A stretch of 64,000 nt of DNA, taken from assembly GCF_900186585.1 (NCBI RefSeq), contig NZ_FYDD01000004.1:558001-622000 (forward strand), given 5' to 3'. The notes beneath the pieces were generated by a model. The model was not told the DNA's origin. It was given only the letters and a program-made list of their open reading frames with translations, and ran no database searches. The position numbers and the translations under genes are program-made. Below, piece after piece: positions 28,022-36,717 of the stretch. The stretch comes from Massiliimalia timonensis (GTDB lineage: Bacteria; Bacillota; Clostridia; Oscillospirales; Ruminococcaceae). The first letter of the stretch is position 1; each line of letters begins with the position of its first letter.

Positions 28022-28058
28022 AAGAGAGGGATTCTAAAAGAATCCCTCTCTTTTTATC
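28022..28058 (+). terminator. glycogen operon terminator
   Basis: A perfect stem (AAAGAGAGGGATTCT / AGAATCCCTCTCTTT, AAA loop) with a T-run immediately after the GH13 stop. Confidence 0.92.
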
Positions 28059-28096
28059 TGTATCAATTTGCTGGAAAGTGCAGGGCAAAACAGTCG

Positions 28097-28456
28097 TTAC
28101 TTTTTAGCGGACTCAAAGCCAAGATAACGGGTCCCCTGAAATGTAAGCTTTCCGCTGGTGGCTTCTTTGAGGCTTACATATACACGTTTGTTTACGGAAA
28201 ATTCAAGAAGCACCCCACCCTCTGCTTCAAAGGTCACAAAATACCAATAGACCTTGGTACGGTGAGAGATAGACGAGCTTCCCCGCCGGATACGGCAGCT
28301 GGTTTGGATGTGTTTTGACGCTACTTTTGCCGTTACGATAAGCTTAGGGGCGCGGCTGTTGCGCCGCCATTGCTTGATCAGGACAACAAGTATCACGAAA
28401 AGCACGATAGCAAAAAGGACTATGAACGAAATAACTTCAAATTGCAAGGGGGCCAA
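28097..28456 (-). CDS. DUF2500 membrane-anchored protein
   Basis: 119 residues with one N-terminal transmembrane helix (about 8-28) followed by a small beta-rich domain (KLIVTAKVASK; YWYFVTFEAEGG; GKLTFQGTRYLGFE) typical of DUF2500. It is probably exposed outside the membrane. Function unknown. Confidence 0.8.
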   Translation of the reverse strand: MAPLQFEVISFIVLFAIVLFVILVVLIKQWRRNSRAPKLIVTAKVASKHIQTSCRIRRGSSSISHRTKVYWYFVTFEAEGGVLLEFSVNKRVYVSLKEATSGKLTFQGTRYLGFESAKK

Positions 28457-28526
28457 AGCGCGCGCTCCTTTCGCAGAGAGATGGGGTTTTAGACAGCCAT
28501 TTCTATCGGACAGATCAAAAGCAAAG

Positions 28527-28556
28527 AAAAAAGCCCCAAATATTGGGGCTTTTTGC
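28527..28556 (-). terminator. rpsI terminator
   Basis: The stem AAAAAGCCCCAA / TTGGGGCTTTTT with T-run on the minus strand follows the rpsI stop. Confidence 0.85.
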
Positions 28557-28576
28557 AGTAAAATAATTTTTGAAAA

Positions 28577-28975
28577 CTATCTCTTAGAGAACTGCGGAGC
28601 ACGGCGAGCCGCTTTAAGACCGTATTTCTTACGTTCTTTCATTCTCGGGTCACGGGTCAGGAATCCAGCTTTCTTCAAAGCAGGACGCAGTTCTTCGCTG
28701 TACTGAAGCAAAGCTCTGGATAAGCCGTGACGGATGGCGCCAGCCTGGCCGGTCACACCGCCGCCGCTTACGTTGCAGACAATGTCAAATTTGCCGAGGG
28801 TATCGGTCAGATTTAACGGCTGGCGAACGATCAGTTTTAAGGTTTCCAGGCCAAAATATTCATCAATATCTCTGCCGTTAATGGTGATAGAACCGGTTCC
28901 GGCATATACTCTTACGCGGGCAACAGAGCTTTTTCTTCTGCCTGTGCCATAAAAATATGGTTTAGAATCGTACAT
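28577..28975 (-). CDS. rpsI: 30S ribosomal protein S9
   Basis: A 132-residue S9 of normal length. It has the N-terminal [13 protein letters not shown], the central [14 protein letters not shown] and the C-terminal [17 protein letters not shown] tail that reaches the P-site tRNA. It follows rplM by 17 bases in the universal rplM-rpsI operon. Confidence 0.99.
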   Translation of the reverse strand: MYDSKPYFYGTGRRKSSVARVRVYAGTGSITINGRDIDEYFGLETLKLIVRQPLNLTDTLGKFDIVCNVSGGGVTGQAGAIRHGLSRALLQYSEELRPALKKAGFLTRDPRMKERKKYGLKAARRAPQFSKR

Positions 28976-28992
28976 CAGTAGTTGCCTCCTTC

Positions 28993-29421
28993 TTATAATG
29001 TGTAAGCTTCAGGTTTCTGAGCAGCGTGGCCGTGTTCCGAGCCTTTTACAACTCTTAAGCGGCGCAGCTGGTTTCTGCCCAAAACAGTGTCAGGAAGCAT
29101 ACCTTTGACTGCAAGCATCATAGCTTTTTCAGGATTGCTCTGCATCAGGTGGGAGTATTTTACTTCTTTTAAGCCACCGATCCAGCCTGTGTGCCATCTG
29201 TAAAATTTCTGTTCTGCTTTGTTGCCGGTCAAAACAGCTTTATCGCAGTTGATGACAATCACGTGGTCGCCACAGTCACAGTGCGGTGCGAAAGAAGGTT
29301 TATGTTTACCGCGCAAAACGTGAGCAGCTTTTGCGGCTACACGACCCAAAGGTTTTCCTTCAGCGTCGATCACATACCATTTGCGGCTAACTTCTTGAGC
29401 CTTTGGCATTGTAGTTGACAT
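28993..29421 (-). CDS. rplM: 50S ribosomal protein L13
   Basis: A 142-residue L13, an early-assembly large-subunit protein. [16 protein letters not shown], the KTEKxYRHTG-like segment ([13 protein letters not shown]) and GMLP are readable. GGAGG precedes the ATG. First gene of rplM-rpsI, with a strong promoter upstream. Confidence 0.99.
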   Translation of the reverse strand: MSTTMPKAQEVSRKWYVIDAEGKPLGRVAAKAAHVLRGKHKPSFAPHCDCGDHVIVINCDKAVLTGNKAEQKFYRWHTGWIGGLKEVKYSHLMQSNPEKAMMLAVKGMLPDTVLGRNQLRRLRVVKGSEHGHAAQKPEAYTL

Positions 29422-29462
29422 ATTCGTTCCTCCAATAATTCATTCTTAAATTAGCATAATTT

Positions 29463-29491
29463 ATTATACTGGTTTGTCCAAACAGAGTCAA
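29463..29491 (-). promoter_or_regulatory. rplM-rpsI promoter
   Basis: On the minus strand, TTGACT (29486-29491) and TATAAT (29463-29468) with exactly 17 bases between, a near-consensus ribosomal promoter. The leader of about 35 bases is too short for a large autoregulatory fold. Confidence 0.85.
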
Positions 29492-29663
29492 TCGATATTT
29501 TGCCTTTATTTTAATATATATCTCTTATACTCTTAAAATCTTTCTGTTTTACTCTGTTTCTCTCTGTTTCTCATTCCCCATTTCATTTTTTTGATTTTTG
29601 TTAAAACGACAGTGAGGGAAATTGTTTTATTTTTATTTTTGTATATTTTTCACCTTGAGATAA

Positions 29664-29696
29664 AAAAACCGGCTTTCGTAAGGAAAGCCGGTTAAG
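29664..29696 (-). terminator. surface-protein terminator
   Basis: The stem AACCGGCTTTC / GAAAGCCGGTT (TAAG-type loop) is followed on the minus strand by a T-run, just after the surface-protein stop. Confidence 0.88.
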
Positions 29697-29706
29697 ACGT
29701 TAATAA

Positions 29707-32130
29707 TTATTTTGCGTGTTTTTTCTTTATCCCTAAAACGGTGAAACCGCCTGCGGATAACAGAAGCGCCAGCATCCATGGGAGCATTCCTGTATCGCCG
29801 GTTTTAGGAACATCTGTTGTTTCATTTTTGTCTGGTTTTTCTCCTGTTGCAGGGATCATAATAGAATCTTTGGAGATCTCCTTGGTCAAAGCTTCATCAC
29901 TAAAATATTTGCCACAGTCAGCGCAGTACCAGTAAGCAATGTTGCCCGAATCTGTTGCAGTTGGTTCTGTTGCTTCTACTTTGACCGCATGATGACCAGT
30001 TGCTTTTACAACAGTAGCTTCTTTGGAAATTTCGTTGGTCAAGGCCGCGTCGCTGAAGTATTTACCGCAGTCAGCGCAGTACCAGTAAGCGATGTTTCCG
30101 TCCTCTGTGCAGGTAGCAGCTTTTGCTTTTACCTCTGTAGGTGTGTGGACATGGGGTGCAGGAACACCTTTAAATTCTGCTGTAGTTTCAGCCAAAACAG
30201 CGTCATTGTCTACTGCTTTGATCTGGATGGTAGCATTCACGGAACCAGCTTCGGTAAAGGTAACGCGGAATTTGCTGGTGAAGTCGCCTAACGGGAAGCC
30301 GGACTGCGGACCAAAGCTGTCCCCGGTGAGTTCATACCAGTTGCCATCTGCTGTTTCATAGTATTCGATTTTCGCAATGCTGGTATCGCCAGTTACAGTA
30401 GCGAAACCTTTCACCATGGTGCCCGCCTTGCTTCCGCCAGTGGTGGAAATGGTAAATTCCTCAGTTTGACCAACCGTAAATGTATCCGGTTTGGTAACGG
30501 TTACAGTTGGAGCATCCTTTGCGGTGAAAGTTGCTGTAGTTTCAGCCAGAACAGCGTCATTGTCTACTGCTTTGATCTGGATGGTAGCATTCACGGAACC
30601 AGCTTCGGTAAAGGTAACGCGGAATTTGCTGGTGAAGTCGCCTAACGGGAAGCCGGACTGCGGACCAAAGCTGTCCCCGGTGAGTTCGTACCAGTTGCCA
30701 TCTGCTGTTTCATAGTATTCGATCTTCGCGATATTTGCATTGTCAGCTTTAAAATAGCCTTTTACCATAGTGCCGGTTTTGCTTCCGCCAGTGGTGGAAA
30801 CAGTATATTCCTGAGCTTCGCCAACTGTGAATACATCCGGTTTGGTAACGCTTACAGTTGGATGTTCAATGACAATGTTGTCGCCTTGGTTTACTTTATC
30901 CCCGTTTACGGTAACATTCCCGTCGCCGGAATTGCTGATGGTCACACCGTCAACTGCGATGGAAAGGTCGACGTCACCTTTTAAGATGTCAATGGTTGAG
31001 CCAGCAACAGCAGAATTTACTTCTTCAGCAATTTCTTTGCTGCTGCCAACCAGGAACACTTTGTCTTCGCCCGGTTTGGTGTAGCCTACGGCAGTACTGT
31101 CTGCATCTACATAATCTGCCGGGGAAGTGGTGAACGAACCGCCGGAGATAGTAGCTTTCTTATTGTCATCACTAGTAGTATATTCTTTTACGATGGCAGG
31201 AGCATCAAAATCCCCGCCCAGTACTTTATTATCGGAACTACCAAATGTATAAAAGATCGATTTGCCGCTTGTTACGGCTACTTCTTTACCTTCTGCGGGA
31301 TCGACGGTAGCGTAACGGGTCTGGAAAGCATAATTGTCCGCGTTAATGGAGCCGCCGGTTACAGTGACCGGTGAAAATGCGGAGTAAACCCCTATGGATT
31401 TAGAAACAACTTCCCCGCCAGCAATGGTAACAGAAGAATCTTTCTGCCCATTGGAATAGATCGCAGCGCTGGAACTATAGGTGCTGTCCTGCATTACCTT
31501 ACCGCCAGTCATGGTGAATTTGGCAGAAGTGTTCACATAAACTGCCTGTCCGCCGTTTACGGTATTTTGAATGGTACCGTTAGAAAAATTCATGCTGGCA
31601 TTAGAATTTACTTGAACTGCATAGCCGTTTTTGGCAGTGTTTATAATGCTGCCACCCGATACATCCGCTTTTCCGGAACCGTTTACAAACAAAGCGTAGC
31701 TTGATGTGTCGTTTTGAATGGTTCCGCCTGTCATGGAGAAAGCGCCGCCTACATAAATAATCTCGTTGCTTCCATTAGAAACGATCTTACCAGTTCCTTC
31801 AGCAGAGCTGTCCTCAATAGTCAAACCGCCGCTGGTTTGTACATAGAAAGCCCCTTTTGAAGAAGCTGTGATCGTATGGCCGTTCAGATCCAGCACAAGG
31901 GTTTTTGTCGGCTGCTCTGGTCTTTCACTGGCCCAGCCGCCAACAGTCACTTTATCAGACAAGGTAACGTCGGTGGTCAGCTTATAAACCCCGCTGGTTG
32001 GCAGGGAGTCTGCTTTAGACCATTCCTGATAGGTCGCGTCCGCAAATACTATGCTTGGCATCAATGCCACTACCATCAATACTGTGACAAAGATGCTGAT
32101 GGCTTTGCGAAACTTTGCTTTTTGCGTCAT
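29707..32130 (-). CDS. sortase-anchored repeat surface protein
   Basis: An 807-residue secreted protein. A signal peptide (about 1-30, ending IVFADA) is followed by a right-handed beta-helix-like region (about 60-350) rich in short G-x-I/T turns. Next come two nearly identical ~118-residue repeats (about 425-650; each starts VTVTKPD-like and carries YYETADGNWYELTGDS). Two CxxC-containing repeats follow (YWYCADCGKYFSD). The cell-wall sorting signal is VPKTG, then a hydrophobic helix and KKKHAK. VPKTG departs from LPxTG but fits clostridial sortase substrates. The CxxC repeats may bind metal or form disulfides. The role is probably adhesion or glycan contact (inferred). No sortase gene is in the window. 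Confidence 0.9.
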   Translation of the reverse strand: MTQKAKFRKAISIFVTVLMVVALMPSIVFADATYQEWSKADSLPTSGVYKLTTDVTLSDKVTVGGWASERPEQPTKTLVLDLNGHTITASSKGAFYVQTSGGLTIEDSSAEGTGKIVSNGSNEIIYVGGAFSMTGGTIQNDTSSYALFVNGSGKADVSGGSIINTAKNGYAVQVNSNASMNFSNGTIQNTVNGGQAVYVNTSAKFTMTGGKVMQDSTYSSSAAIYSNGQKDSSVTIAGGEVVSKSIGVYSAFSPVTVTGGSINADNYAFQTRYATVDPAEGKEVAVTSGKSIFYTFGSSDNKVLGGDFDAPAIVKEYTTSDDNKKATISGGSFTTSPADYVDADSTAVGYTKPGEDKVFLVGSSKEIAEEVNSAVAGSTIDILKGDVDLSIAVDGVTISNSGDGNVTVNGDKVNQGDNIVIEHPTVSVTKPDVFTVGEAQEYTVSTTGGSKTGTMVKGYFKADNANIAKIEYYETADGNWYELTGDSFGPQSGFPLGDFTSKFRVTFTEAGSVNATIQIKAVDNDAVLAETTATFTAKDAPTVTVTKPDTFTVGQTEEFTISTTGGSKAGTMVKGFATVTGDTSIAKIEYYETADGNWYELTGDSFGPQSGFPLGDFTSKFRVTFTEAGSVNATIQIKAVDNDAVLAETTAEFKGVPAPHVHTPTEVKAKAATCTEDGNIAYWYCADCGKYFSDAALTNEISKEATVVKATGHHAVKVEATEPTATDSGNIAYWYCADCGKYFSDEALTKEISKDSIMIPATGEKPDKNETTDVPKTGDTGMLPWMLALLLSAGGFTVLGIKKKHAK
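30179..30866 (-). repeat. two tandem ~354-bp repeats within the surface-protein gene
   Basis: The unit beginning at 30179 reappears at 30533, offset 354 bases (118 codons, frame-preserving). The first ~190 bases of each copy are nearly identical at DNA level; the remainder is diverged but alignable. This points to recent duplication or gene conversion within the gene. Confidence 0.9.
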
Positions 32131-32480
32131 AATGATTCACCTTCCTAAGTATTTTGTGGATTCGTATGGGGGATCCGGCTTTTTTGAATTATAGGTAAAA
32201 ATAAAAGCTTTGTTTTTGCAGAGATAATCTGTACTTTTTCATTCTTAAAAACAGGCATAAAAAAAGCAAGAAAAAAGCCCAATTTTAGGCTGTTTTCTTG
32301 CTTTTTATTTTAGAATGGAAAAGTACACGATTTTAAAGCGAAATACCCAATCCCACCTGTATTATAATCTAATCGAATTACATTTTCAAGCTTTAAAAGG
32401 ATATTCTTTCCTTTTTTATGGGAATCGCTAATTTATCTGGGAAAAGTTTGTCTGTTTTTTTATGGGAAAGATTAAGAGAA
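32131..32480. other. intergenic region, surface protein/lexA
   Basis: About 350 bases. It contains the surface-protein leader and a TATAAT-like box on the minus strand (near 32191-32196, weak -35), plus the hairpin at 32262-32307. No gene seen. Confidence 0.5.
32262..32307 (-). terminator. lexA terminator (also T-run on plus strand)
   Basis: The stem AAAAAGCAAGAAAA.AGCC / GGCTGTTTTCTTGCTTTTT (one mismatch) with T-runs on both sides lies about 175 bases downstream of lexA and ahead of the surface-protein promoter. Confidence 0.7.
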
Positions 32481-33056
32481 CTAGAAATACCGGATAGAAG
32501 CCACTACTTTCCCCAAAATCACTACTTCCTTTACGATGATCGGCTCGTAATCGTCGTTTTCAGGCTGAAGGCGAAAATGGCCATTTTCCTTGTAAAAAGT
32601 TTTTGTGGTAGCAGAGTCGTCTACCAAGGCGACGACGATTTCCCCATTTCTTGCGACAGGGGACTTTTTCACGATCACGATGTCCCCATCAAAAATACCG
32701 GCATTGATCATACTGTCCCCCTTGATGGTGAGTGCGAACAGCTCGCTGGGATCGCCGAAACCGCTGTCAAAGGGGATATATCCTTCGATCTCCTCGATCG
32801 CGGTGATGGGGGAACCAGCCGCTACGTTTCCCAAAATCGGGACGCGCGCAACATTGGAATTGGGGAGCTGGATGGACCGGTTATGGTTGTCCAGCTTAAC
32901 GATCAGCCCTTCTTCACACAGCTCGTTGATATACCGGTGCACGGTAGAGGTCGATTTGATATTCAGATCCCTGCAAATCTCCCGGACAGTTGGGGAAAGA
33001 TTATGGGAGATCCGGTCAACAATATATTCATAGATCAATTTGGCTTTCTCATTCAA
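32481..33056 (-). CDS. lexA: LexA SOS repressor
   Basis: A 191-residue LexA: an N-terminal winged helix (about 1-65; SPTVREICRDL, STSTVHRYINEL) and a C-terminal self-cleaving peptidase domain. The cleavage bond is Ala80-Gly81 in NVAAGSP, the catalytic Ser115 is in GDSM, and Lys152 is in SATTKTF. It represses DNA-damage genes until RecA filaments trigger autocleavage. I did not find the classic GAAC-N4-GTTC box upstream, so autoregulation uses a variant site or none. Confidence 0.96.
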   Translation of the reverse strand: MNEKAKLIYEYIVDRISHNLSPTVREICRDLNIKSTSTVHRYINELCEEGLIVKLDNHNRSIQLPNSNVARVPILGNVAAGSPITAIEEIEGYIPFDSGFGDPSELFALTIKGDSMINAGIFDGDIVIVKKSPVARNGEIVVALVDDSATTKTFYKENGHFRLQPENDDYEPIIVKEVVILGKVVASIRYF

Positions 33057-33196
33057 TGGGATTCACCTCAATTTAAGTTCCTGTTGGTTTATGAAAAATC
33101 AACTATATTATAGCATATTTTCCGTATAAAGTCACAATTTTTTTTAATTTTTAGATAATTTCACATATTTTTACACACAAATTCAGAAAAATGGTG

Positions 33197-33315
33197 TATA
33201 ATAAGGATACTCATTAGATGAGTGAGTTTTATACTCTACCCTCCTCAATAAATACCCCTCAAGTAAGTATTTGCAAAAACAGCGATGAAGCCCCCACTTC
33301 ATCGCCGTTTTTGTG
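33197..33315 (+). ncRNA. candidate small RNA or leader upstream of the Smr gene
   Basis: A TATAAT (33197-33202) is followed about 105 bases later by an intrinsic terminator (stem 33275-33290 / 33297-33312, T-run). No coding frame lies between, and an ACTCAT/ATGAGT stem sits near the expected 5' end. The -35 is poor, so promoter strength is doubtful. The region lies between divergent lexA and the Smr gene. I do not recognise an RNA family. Confidence 0.35.
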
Positions 33316-33324
33316 TCCGGAGAG

Positions 33325-33585
33325 ATGAAAGAAAAAGAGCGTGAAAAAATGGGTGTTTTGAATATGACGGTTGATATTCACGGCATGACGGCGGAGCAGG
33401 CGAAAAAGACGCTGATCCAAAAGATCGAACGCCTACCAAAAGATTACGGACAGATCACTGTGATCCATGGTTACCATGCCGGAAACCGTTTGCAGACGAT
33501 GGTGCGCAAGGAATTAAAGCACAGCCGGTTAAAACGGCGTATCCTGACAATGAATGCCGGAGAAACGATTTTGATCATTGAGTAA
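33325..33585 (+). CDS. small Smr-domain protein
   Basis: About 86 residues, essentially a lone Smr domain (VDIHGMTAEQAKKTL; ITVIHGYHAGNRLQ; AGETILII), the endonuclease-like domain found at the end of MutS2 and in stand-alone nucleases. The DxH and HGxG-like motifs are present, the latter as HGYHAGN. The start is uncertain: ATG at 33325 or 33349, GTG at 33313; none has a strong ribosome site. Role probably RNA/DNA cleavage linked to ribosome rescue or repair (family inference). Confidence 0.8.
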   Translation: MKEKEREKMGVLNMTVDIHGMTAEQAKKTLIQKIERLPKDYGQITVIHGYHAGNRLQTMVRKELKHSRLKRRILTMNAGETILIIE

Positions 33586-33624
33586 AAAAGCATACCGCAG
33601 TAACAGTCTGCGGTATGCTTTTTT
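33584..33624. terminator. bidirectional terminator, Smr gene/VOC gene
   Basis: A perfect 16-bp stem (AAAAAAGCATACCGCA / complement, 9-base loop) lies at the junction of converging genes. Confidence 0.9.
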
Positions 33625-33632
33625 ACTTGTTG

Positions 33633-34097
33633 TTAAGAACGGATACAGTCGTTTACATACTCAACTGGCACATCCATGCGTTTGGCGGCTTCCTTCACGG
33701 TCATCCCCTCCGCCAAAAAGCGCAGGCAGACAGACTTCATGGCCTCGCCTACCTCTATTATATGATGGTCCGGATCATAAAAACGCACTGCCCGCTGTCC
33801 CCACGGATGTTCCTTTGCGGGGTGGACCAGTTCGATCTGCGGCAGGGTCTCCAATTTTCGCAGAAAACCGTCAAAATCATCTTCCTCAAAATAAAGTTCT
33901 GAAACCCGCCCGCCGAAAGTAAGCTTGGCGCCTTCCAAAAAGCCGCTCCAGCTTTCTTTCGTCTGTAAGCAGATCCCGCCGGTCAAGGTGACGTTTGCGC
34001 CAAAATCCAAGATCACATGCAAGCCGAGCACTTCACGGTAGAACTGCTTCGAGCGTTCCAAATCTGAAACAGCCAGCAAGGGGTTTTGAAACTGCAT
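33633..34097 (-). CDS. VOC/glyoxalase-fold protein with C-terminal helix-turn-helix
   Basis: 154 residues: a vicinal-oxygen-chelate domain (about 1-118; NPLLAVSDLERSKQFYREVLG, and the end motif FYDPDHHIIEVGE) followed by a short helical segment that looks like a helix-turn-helix (LAEGMTVKEAAKRMDVPVEYV). VOC proteins include glyoxalases, dioxygenases and antibiotic-binding proteins; substrate not predictable. It precedes no obvious partner, and nadC ends 23 bases upstream, so it may be part of the nadB-nadC transcript. Confidence 0.82.
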   Translation of the reverse strand: MQFQNPLLAVSDLERSKQFYREVLGLHVILDFGANVTLTGGICLQTKESWSGFLEGAKLTFGGRVSELYFEEDDFDGFLRKLETLPQIELVHPAKEHPWGQRAVRFYDPDHHIIEVGEAMKSVCLRFLAEGMTVKEAAKRMDVPVEYVNDCIRS

Positions 34098-34120
34098 GAG
34101 GATCCTCCTTTATGAAAAAT

Positions 34121-34966
34121 TTATTTTTCGATCTTCATGGAAATGTCAAAGCACTTGACCGAATGGGTCAGCGCGCCCAGGGAGATAATATCCACCCCGG
34201 TTTTTGCCACGTCTGCGATATTTTCTAGCGTCACGTTGCCGGAGGCTTCCAGCTTGGCGCGCCCTGCGGTCATTTCTACCGCTTTTTTCATGGTGGCGTA
34301 GTCCATGTTGTCCAGCATGATGACATTGCAGCCACAGTCCAGTGCTTCCTGCACCTCTTCTAAAGTACGGGTTTCCACCTCGATCATCACCATGTGCCCA
34401 GTCTTGGTGCGCAGGGCGTTTACCGCCCCGGTAATCCCGCCAAAGGCGTCGATGTGGTTATCCTTGAGCATGGCGGCATCGCTTAGGTTGTAGCGGTGGT
34501 TCCGGCCGCCGCCGACCACGACCGCGTATTTTTGAATGGGACGAAGCCCCGGCAGTGTTTTACGGGTGCAGGCGATGGTGGCGTTGGTCCCTTTCACAAG
34601 ATCTACACATTTGCGGGTAGCTGTGGCGATCCCGGACATATGCTGGATCAGGTTTAAAGCAGTACGCTCTCCCTTGAGCATGGCGCGGGTTTTTCCGGTA
34701 AAGGTCACAAGGATGTCCCCCTTTTCCACCCGGTCGCCGTCATGTTTGAAAAGGGTGTATTGCAGGGTGTCGTCCAGCATGGAGAACACCCGCATTGCGA
34801 TGTCGATCCCGCAGACGACGCCGCTGTCCTTGGCCAAAAATTTAGCTGTGGAAACACTGTTGTCCGCGATCAGGTAATCGCTGGTAACGTCGATATAATT
34901 GATATCCTCGCTCAAAGCCCTTTTGATGAGGTCGTCAACATAAAAGAAAGGCAGTTCCATATTCAA
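34121..34966 (-). CDS. nadC: nicotinate-nucleotide pyrophosphorylase (quinolinate phosphoribosyltransferase)
   Basis: A 281-residue NadC converting quinolinate and PRPP to nicotinate mononucleotide. It has the N-terminal helical domain (FYVDDLIKRALSEDI), then the alpha/beta barrel with TRKTLPGLRPIQKYAVVVGGGRNHR, LKDNH, the EVET acid cluster and the phosphate loop SLGALTHS. It sits 9 bases after nadB. No nadA (quinolinate synthase) is nearby. Confidence 0.97.
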   Translation of the reverse strand: MNMELPFFYVDDLIKRALSEDINYIDVTSDYLIADNSVSTAKFLAKDSGVVCGIDIAMRVFSMLDDTLQYTLFKHDGDRVEKGDILVTFTGKTRAMLKGERTALNLIQHMSGIATATRKCVDLVKGTNATIACTRKTLPGLRPIQKYAVVVGGGRNHRYNLSDAAMLKDNHIDAFGGITGAVNALRTKTGHMVMIEVETRTLEEVQEALDCGCNVIMLDNMDYATMKKAVEMTAGRAKLEASGNVTLENIADVAKTGVDIISLGALTHSVKCFDISMKIEK

Positions 34967-34975
34967 AAAGCTCCT

Positions 34976-36424
34976 TTACAGTAATTCTTTTAAGATAATG
35001 TAAGCAACGGTCACCAGACTTTTTGCTTCCACATAGTCGCGATCTATCCGGTAAGGGGTGGTTTCCAGCTGCTTTTTCAGGGCGCAGACACGTTCATATC
35101 CGTTTACGATCTCTTGTTGGTTCGGCGTGATGAAATAAGCGCGCTGCATGATCGCGCGGGTCTCGGTGCGGATACCTGCCGGCAAGGGCAGGGCGTTCTG
35201 TATTTCTGGGAACTCGGCTGGTACAGGGGAAATTTGTTCCTCCTGTGCCAGACGGTTGATCTCGTCCGCCGCACGGTGGGAGAAGACAAGAGCCTCCAGC
35301 AGGGAATTGCTGGCCAAACGGTTGTTTCCGTGCACCCCGGTGTGGGAGCATTCTCCGGCAGCATAGAGCCGGTCGACGGAGGATTTCCCGTTAAGGTCCA
35401 CATCGATTCCACCCATCAGGTAATGTTGGCAGGGGTAGATCGGAATCGGTTCTTTCGTCATATCAAAGCCCTGTTCTAAAACCCGGCTGTAGATCATTGG
35501 AAACCGTTCCCGGACAAAGTTAGCGGGCTTATGGGTAATATCCAGATAAAACTCCTTAGAGCCAGTCGCTTTTTGTTCTTCCATAATAGCGTGGGAAACC
35601 ACATCTCTGGGAGCCAGTTCCAGGCGCTCGTCATATTTGTGCATAAAGCGTTCCCGGCGGCAGTTGAGAAGATAGGCGCCCTCCCCGCGCACTGATTCCG
35701 AGATTAGGAAGGTTTCACGGGTCAGGTGATTGGCAAACCCGGTTGGATGGAACTGGACCAGATGAAGATTCTTGATCTTGGCGCCTAGCTGGTAAGCAAG
35801 GGCAATACCGTCGCCGGTCGCGATCTTGGAATTCGTAGTGTATTCGTATACCCGGCCGATCCCACCTGTTGCCAGAATACAGTAGTGGGAACTGACCAGA
35901 AAATGCTCGTCTCCGGACAAAATGTCGAAGCTGAAGCCTTTCCCTTTTGCCATGCCGCAGACCACAGCGTGTTCCAGCAGTTCCACGTTTTTCCGCTTTT
36001 TCACGGCCTCGATCAATGTTTCGGAAACAGCCCGCCCGGTATAATCTTTATAATGGACGATACGGGGCTTGGAATGACCGCCCTCCAGGGTAAAGTGCAG
36101 AGACCCGTTTTCATGGTCAAATTCTGCGCCGTACTGTTCGATCAGTGCGCGGACCTCCTTTGGCCCCTGATCCACCAGGATCCGGACTGCGTTCGGGTTG
36201 TTTTTAAACCCGCCTGCGATCAGCGTATCGTTAAAGTGAGCGTCAGCACTGTCGTTTTCTGTGTCAATGACGGCGGCGATCCCTCCCTGGGCAAGCGCGG
36301 AGTTGCTGAGGATCAGTTCCTCTTTACAAACCAGCAGCACCCGAAGGCCAGGGCTTAAATTCAATGCGCCGTAAAGCCCGGCGATCCCGGCACCGACAAT
36401 GACAACATCATATTCTTTTTTCAC
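34976..36424 (-). CDS. nadB: L-aspartate oxidase
   Basis: A 482-residue flavoprotein oxidising aspartate to iminoaspartate, the first step of de novo NAD synthesis. It starts with the FAD-binding VVIVGAGIAGLYGAL and has the active-site HPTGF, the RGEGAYLLN segment and the conserved CQHYLMGGI and GVHGNNRLASNSLLEAL motifs. The C-terminal helical domain is somewhat short. In anaerobes fumarate or quinones probably replace oxygen as acceptor. It heads a nadB-nadC(-VOC) unit; the usual nadA partner is missing here. Confidence 0.96.
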   Translation of the reverse strand: MKKEYDVVIVGAGIAGLYGALNLSPGLRVLLVCKEELILSNSALAQGGIAAVIDTENDSADAHFNDTLIAGGFKNNPNAVRILVDQGPKEVRALIEQYGAEFDHENGSLHFTLEGGHSKPRIVHYKDYTGRAVSETLIEAVKKRKNVELLEHAVVCGMAKGKGFSFDILSGDEHFLVSSHYCILATGGIGRVYEYTTNSKIATGDGIALAYQLGAKIKNLHLVQFHPTGFANHLTRETFLISESVRGEGAYLLNCRRERFMHKYDERLELAPRDVVSHAIMEEQKATGSKEFYLDITHKPANFVRERFPMIYSRVLEQGFDMTKEPIPIYPCQHYLMGGIDVDLNGKSSVDRLYAAGECSHTGVHGNNRLASNSLLEALVFSHRAADEINRLAQEEQISPVPAEFPEIQNALPLPAGIRTETRAIMQRAYFITPNQQEIVNGYERVCALKKQLETTPYRIDRDYVEAKSLVTVAYIILKELL

Positions 36425-36682
36425 TATCTTTCACATCCCCAATAAATCATTGGCTGATTATCATACGTTACAAGTATACCATAAAAAGATAAGCGGCCGC
36501 AATGTTTCACGGCATGATTTTTTTAAAAACACACGGGTCGTCTTATAGTTTTTGTATAAAGCAGGGGGATGCCAGCCAATACTTTGATTGCCAGCCTGTA
36601 TGGAAAATGCCTAATTTGTAGGGAAGAGGGGAACTGGAAACTGAACAAACTGTGAAGCCTGTCCCAAAACAGATGGATTTTC

Positions 36683-36711
36683 TTGACAAGCCTTGCAAAG
36701 GTGGATACAAT
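36683..36711 (+). promoter_or_regulatory. strong sigma-A promoter upstream of rnj
   Basis: A consensus TTGACA (36683-36688), exactly 17 bases, and TACAAT (36706-36711). The start site would be near 36718, about 320 bases before the rnj start codon. Confidence 0.88.
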
Positions 36712-36717
36712 AAGAAT

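Noticed and set aside
33057-33196. Classic Gram-positive SOS box upstream of lexA
   Set aside because: No GAAC-N4-GTTC motif was found in the region.
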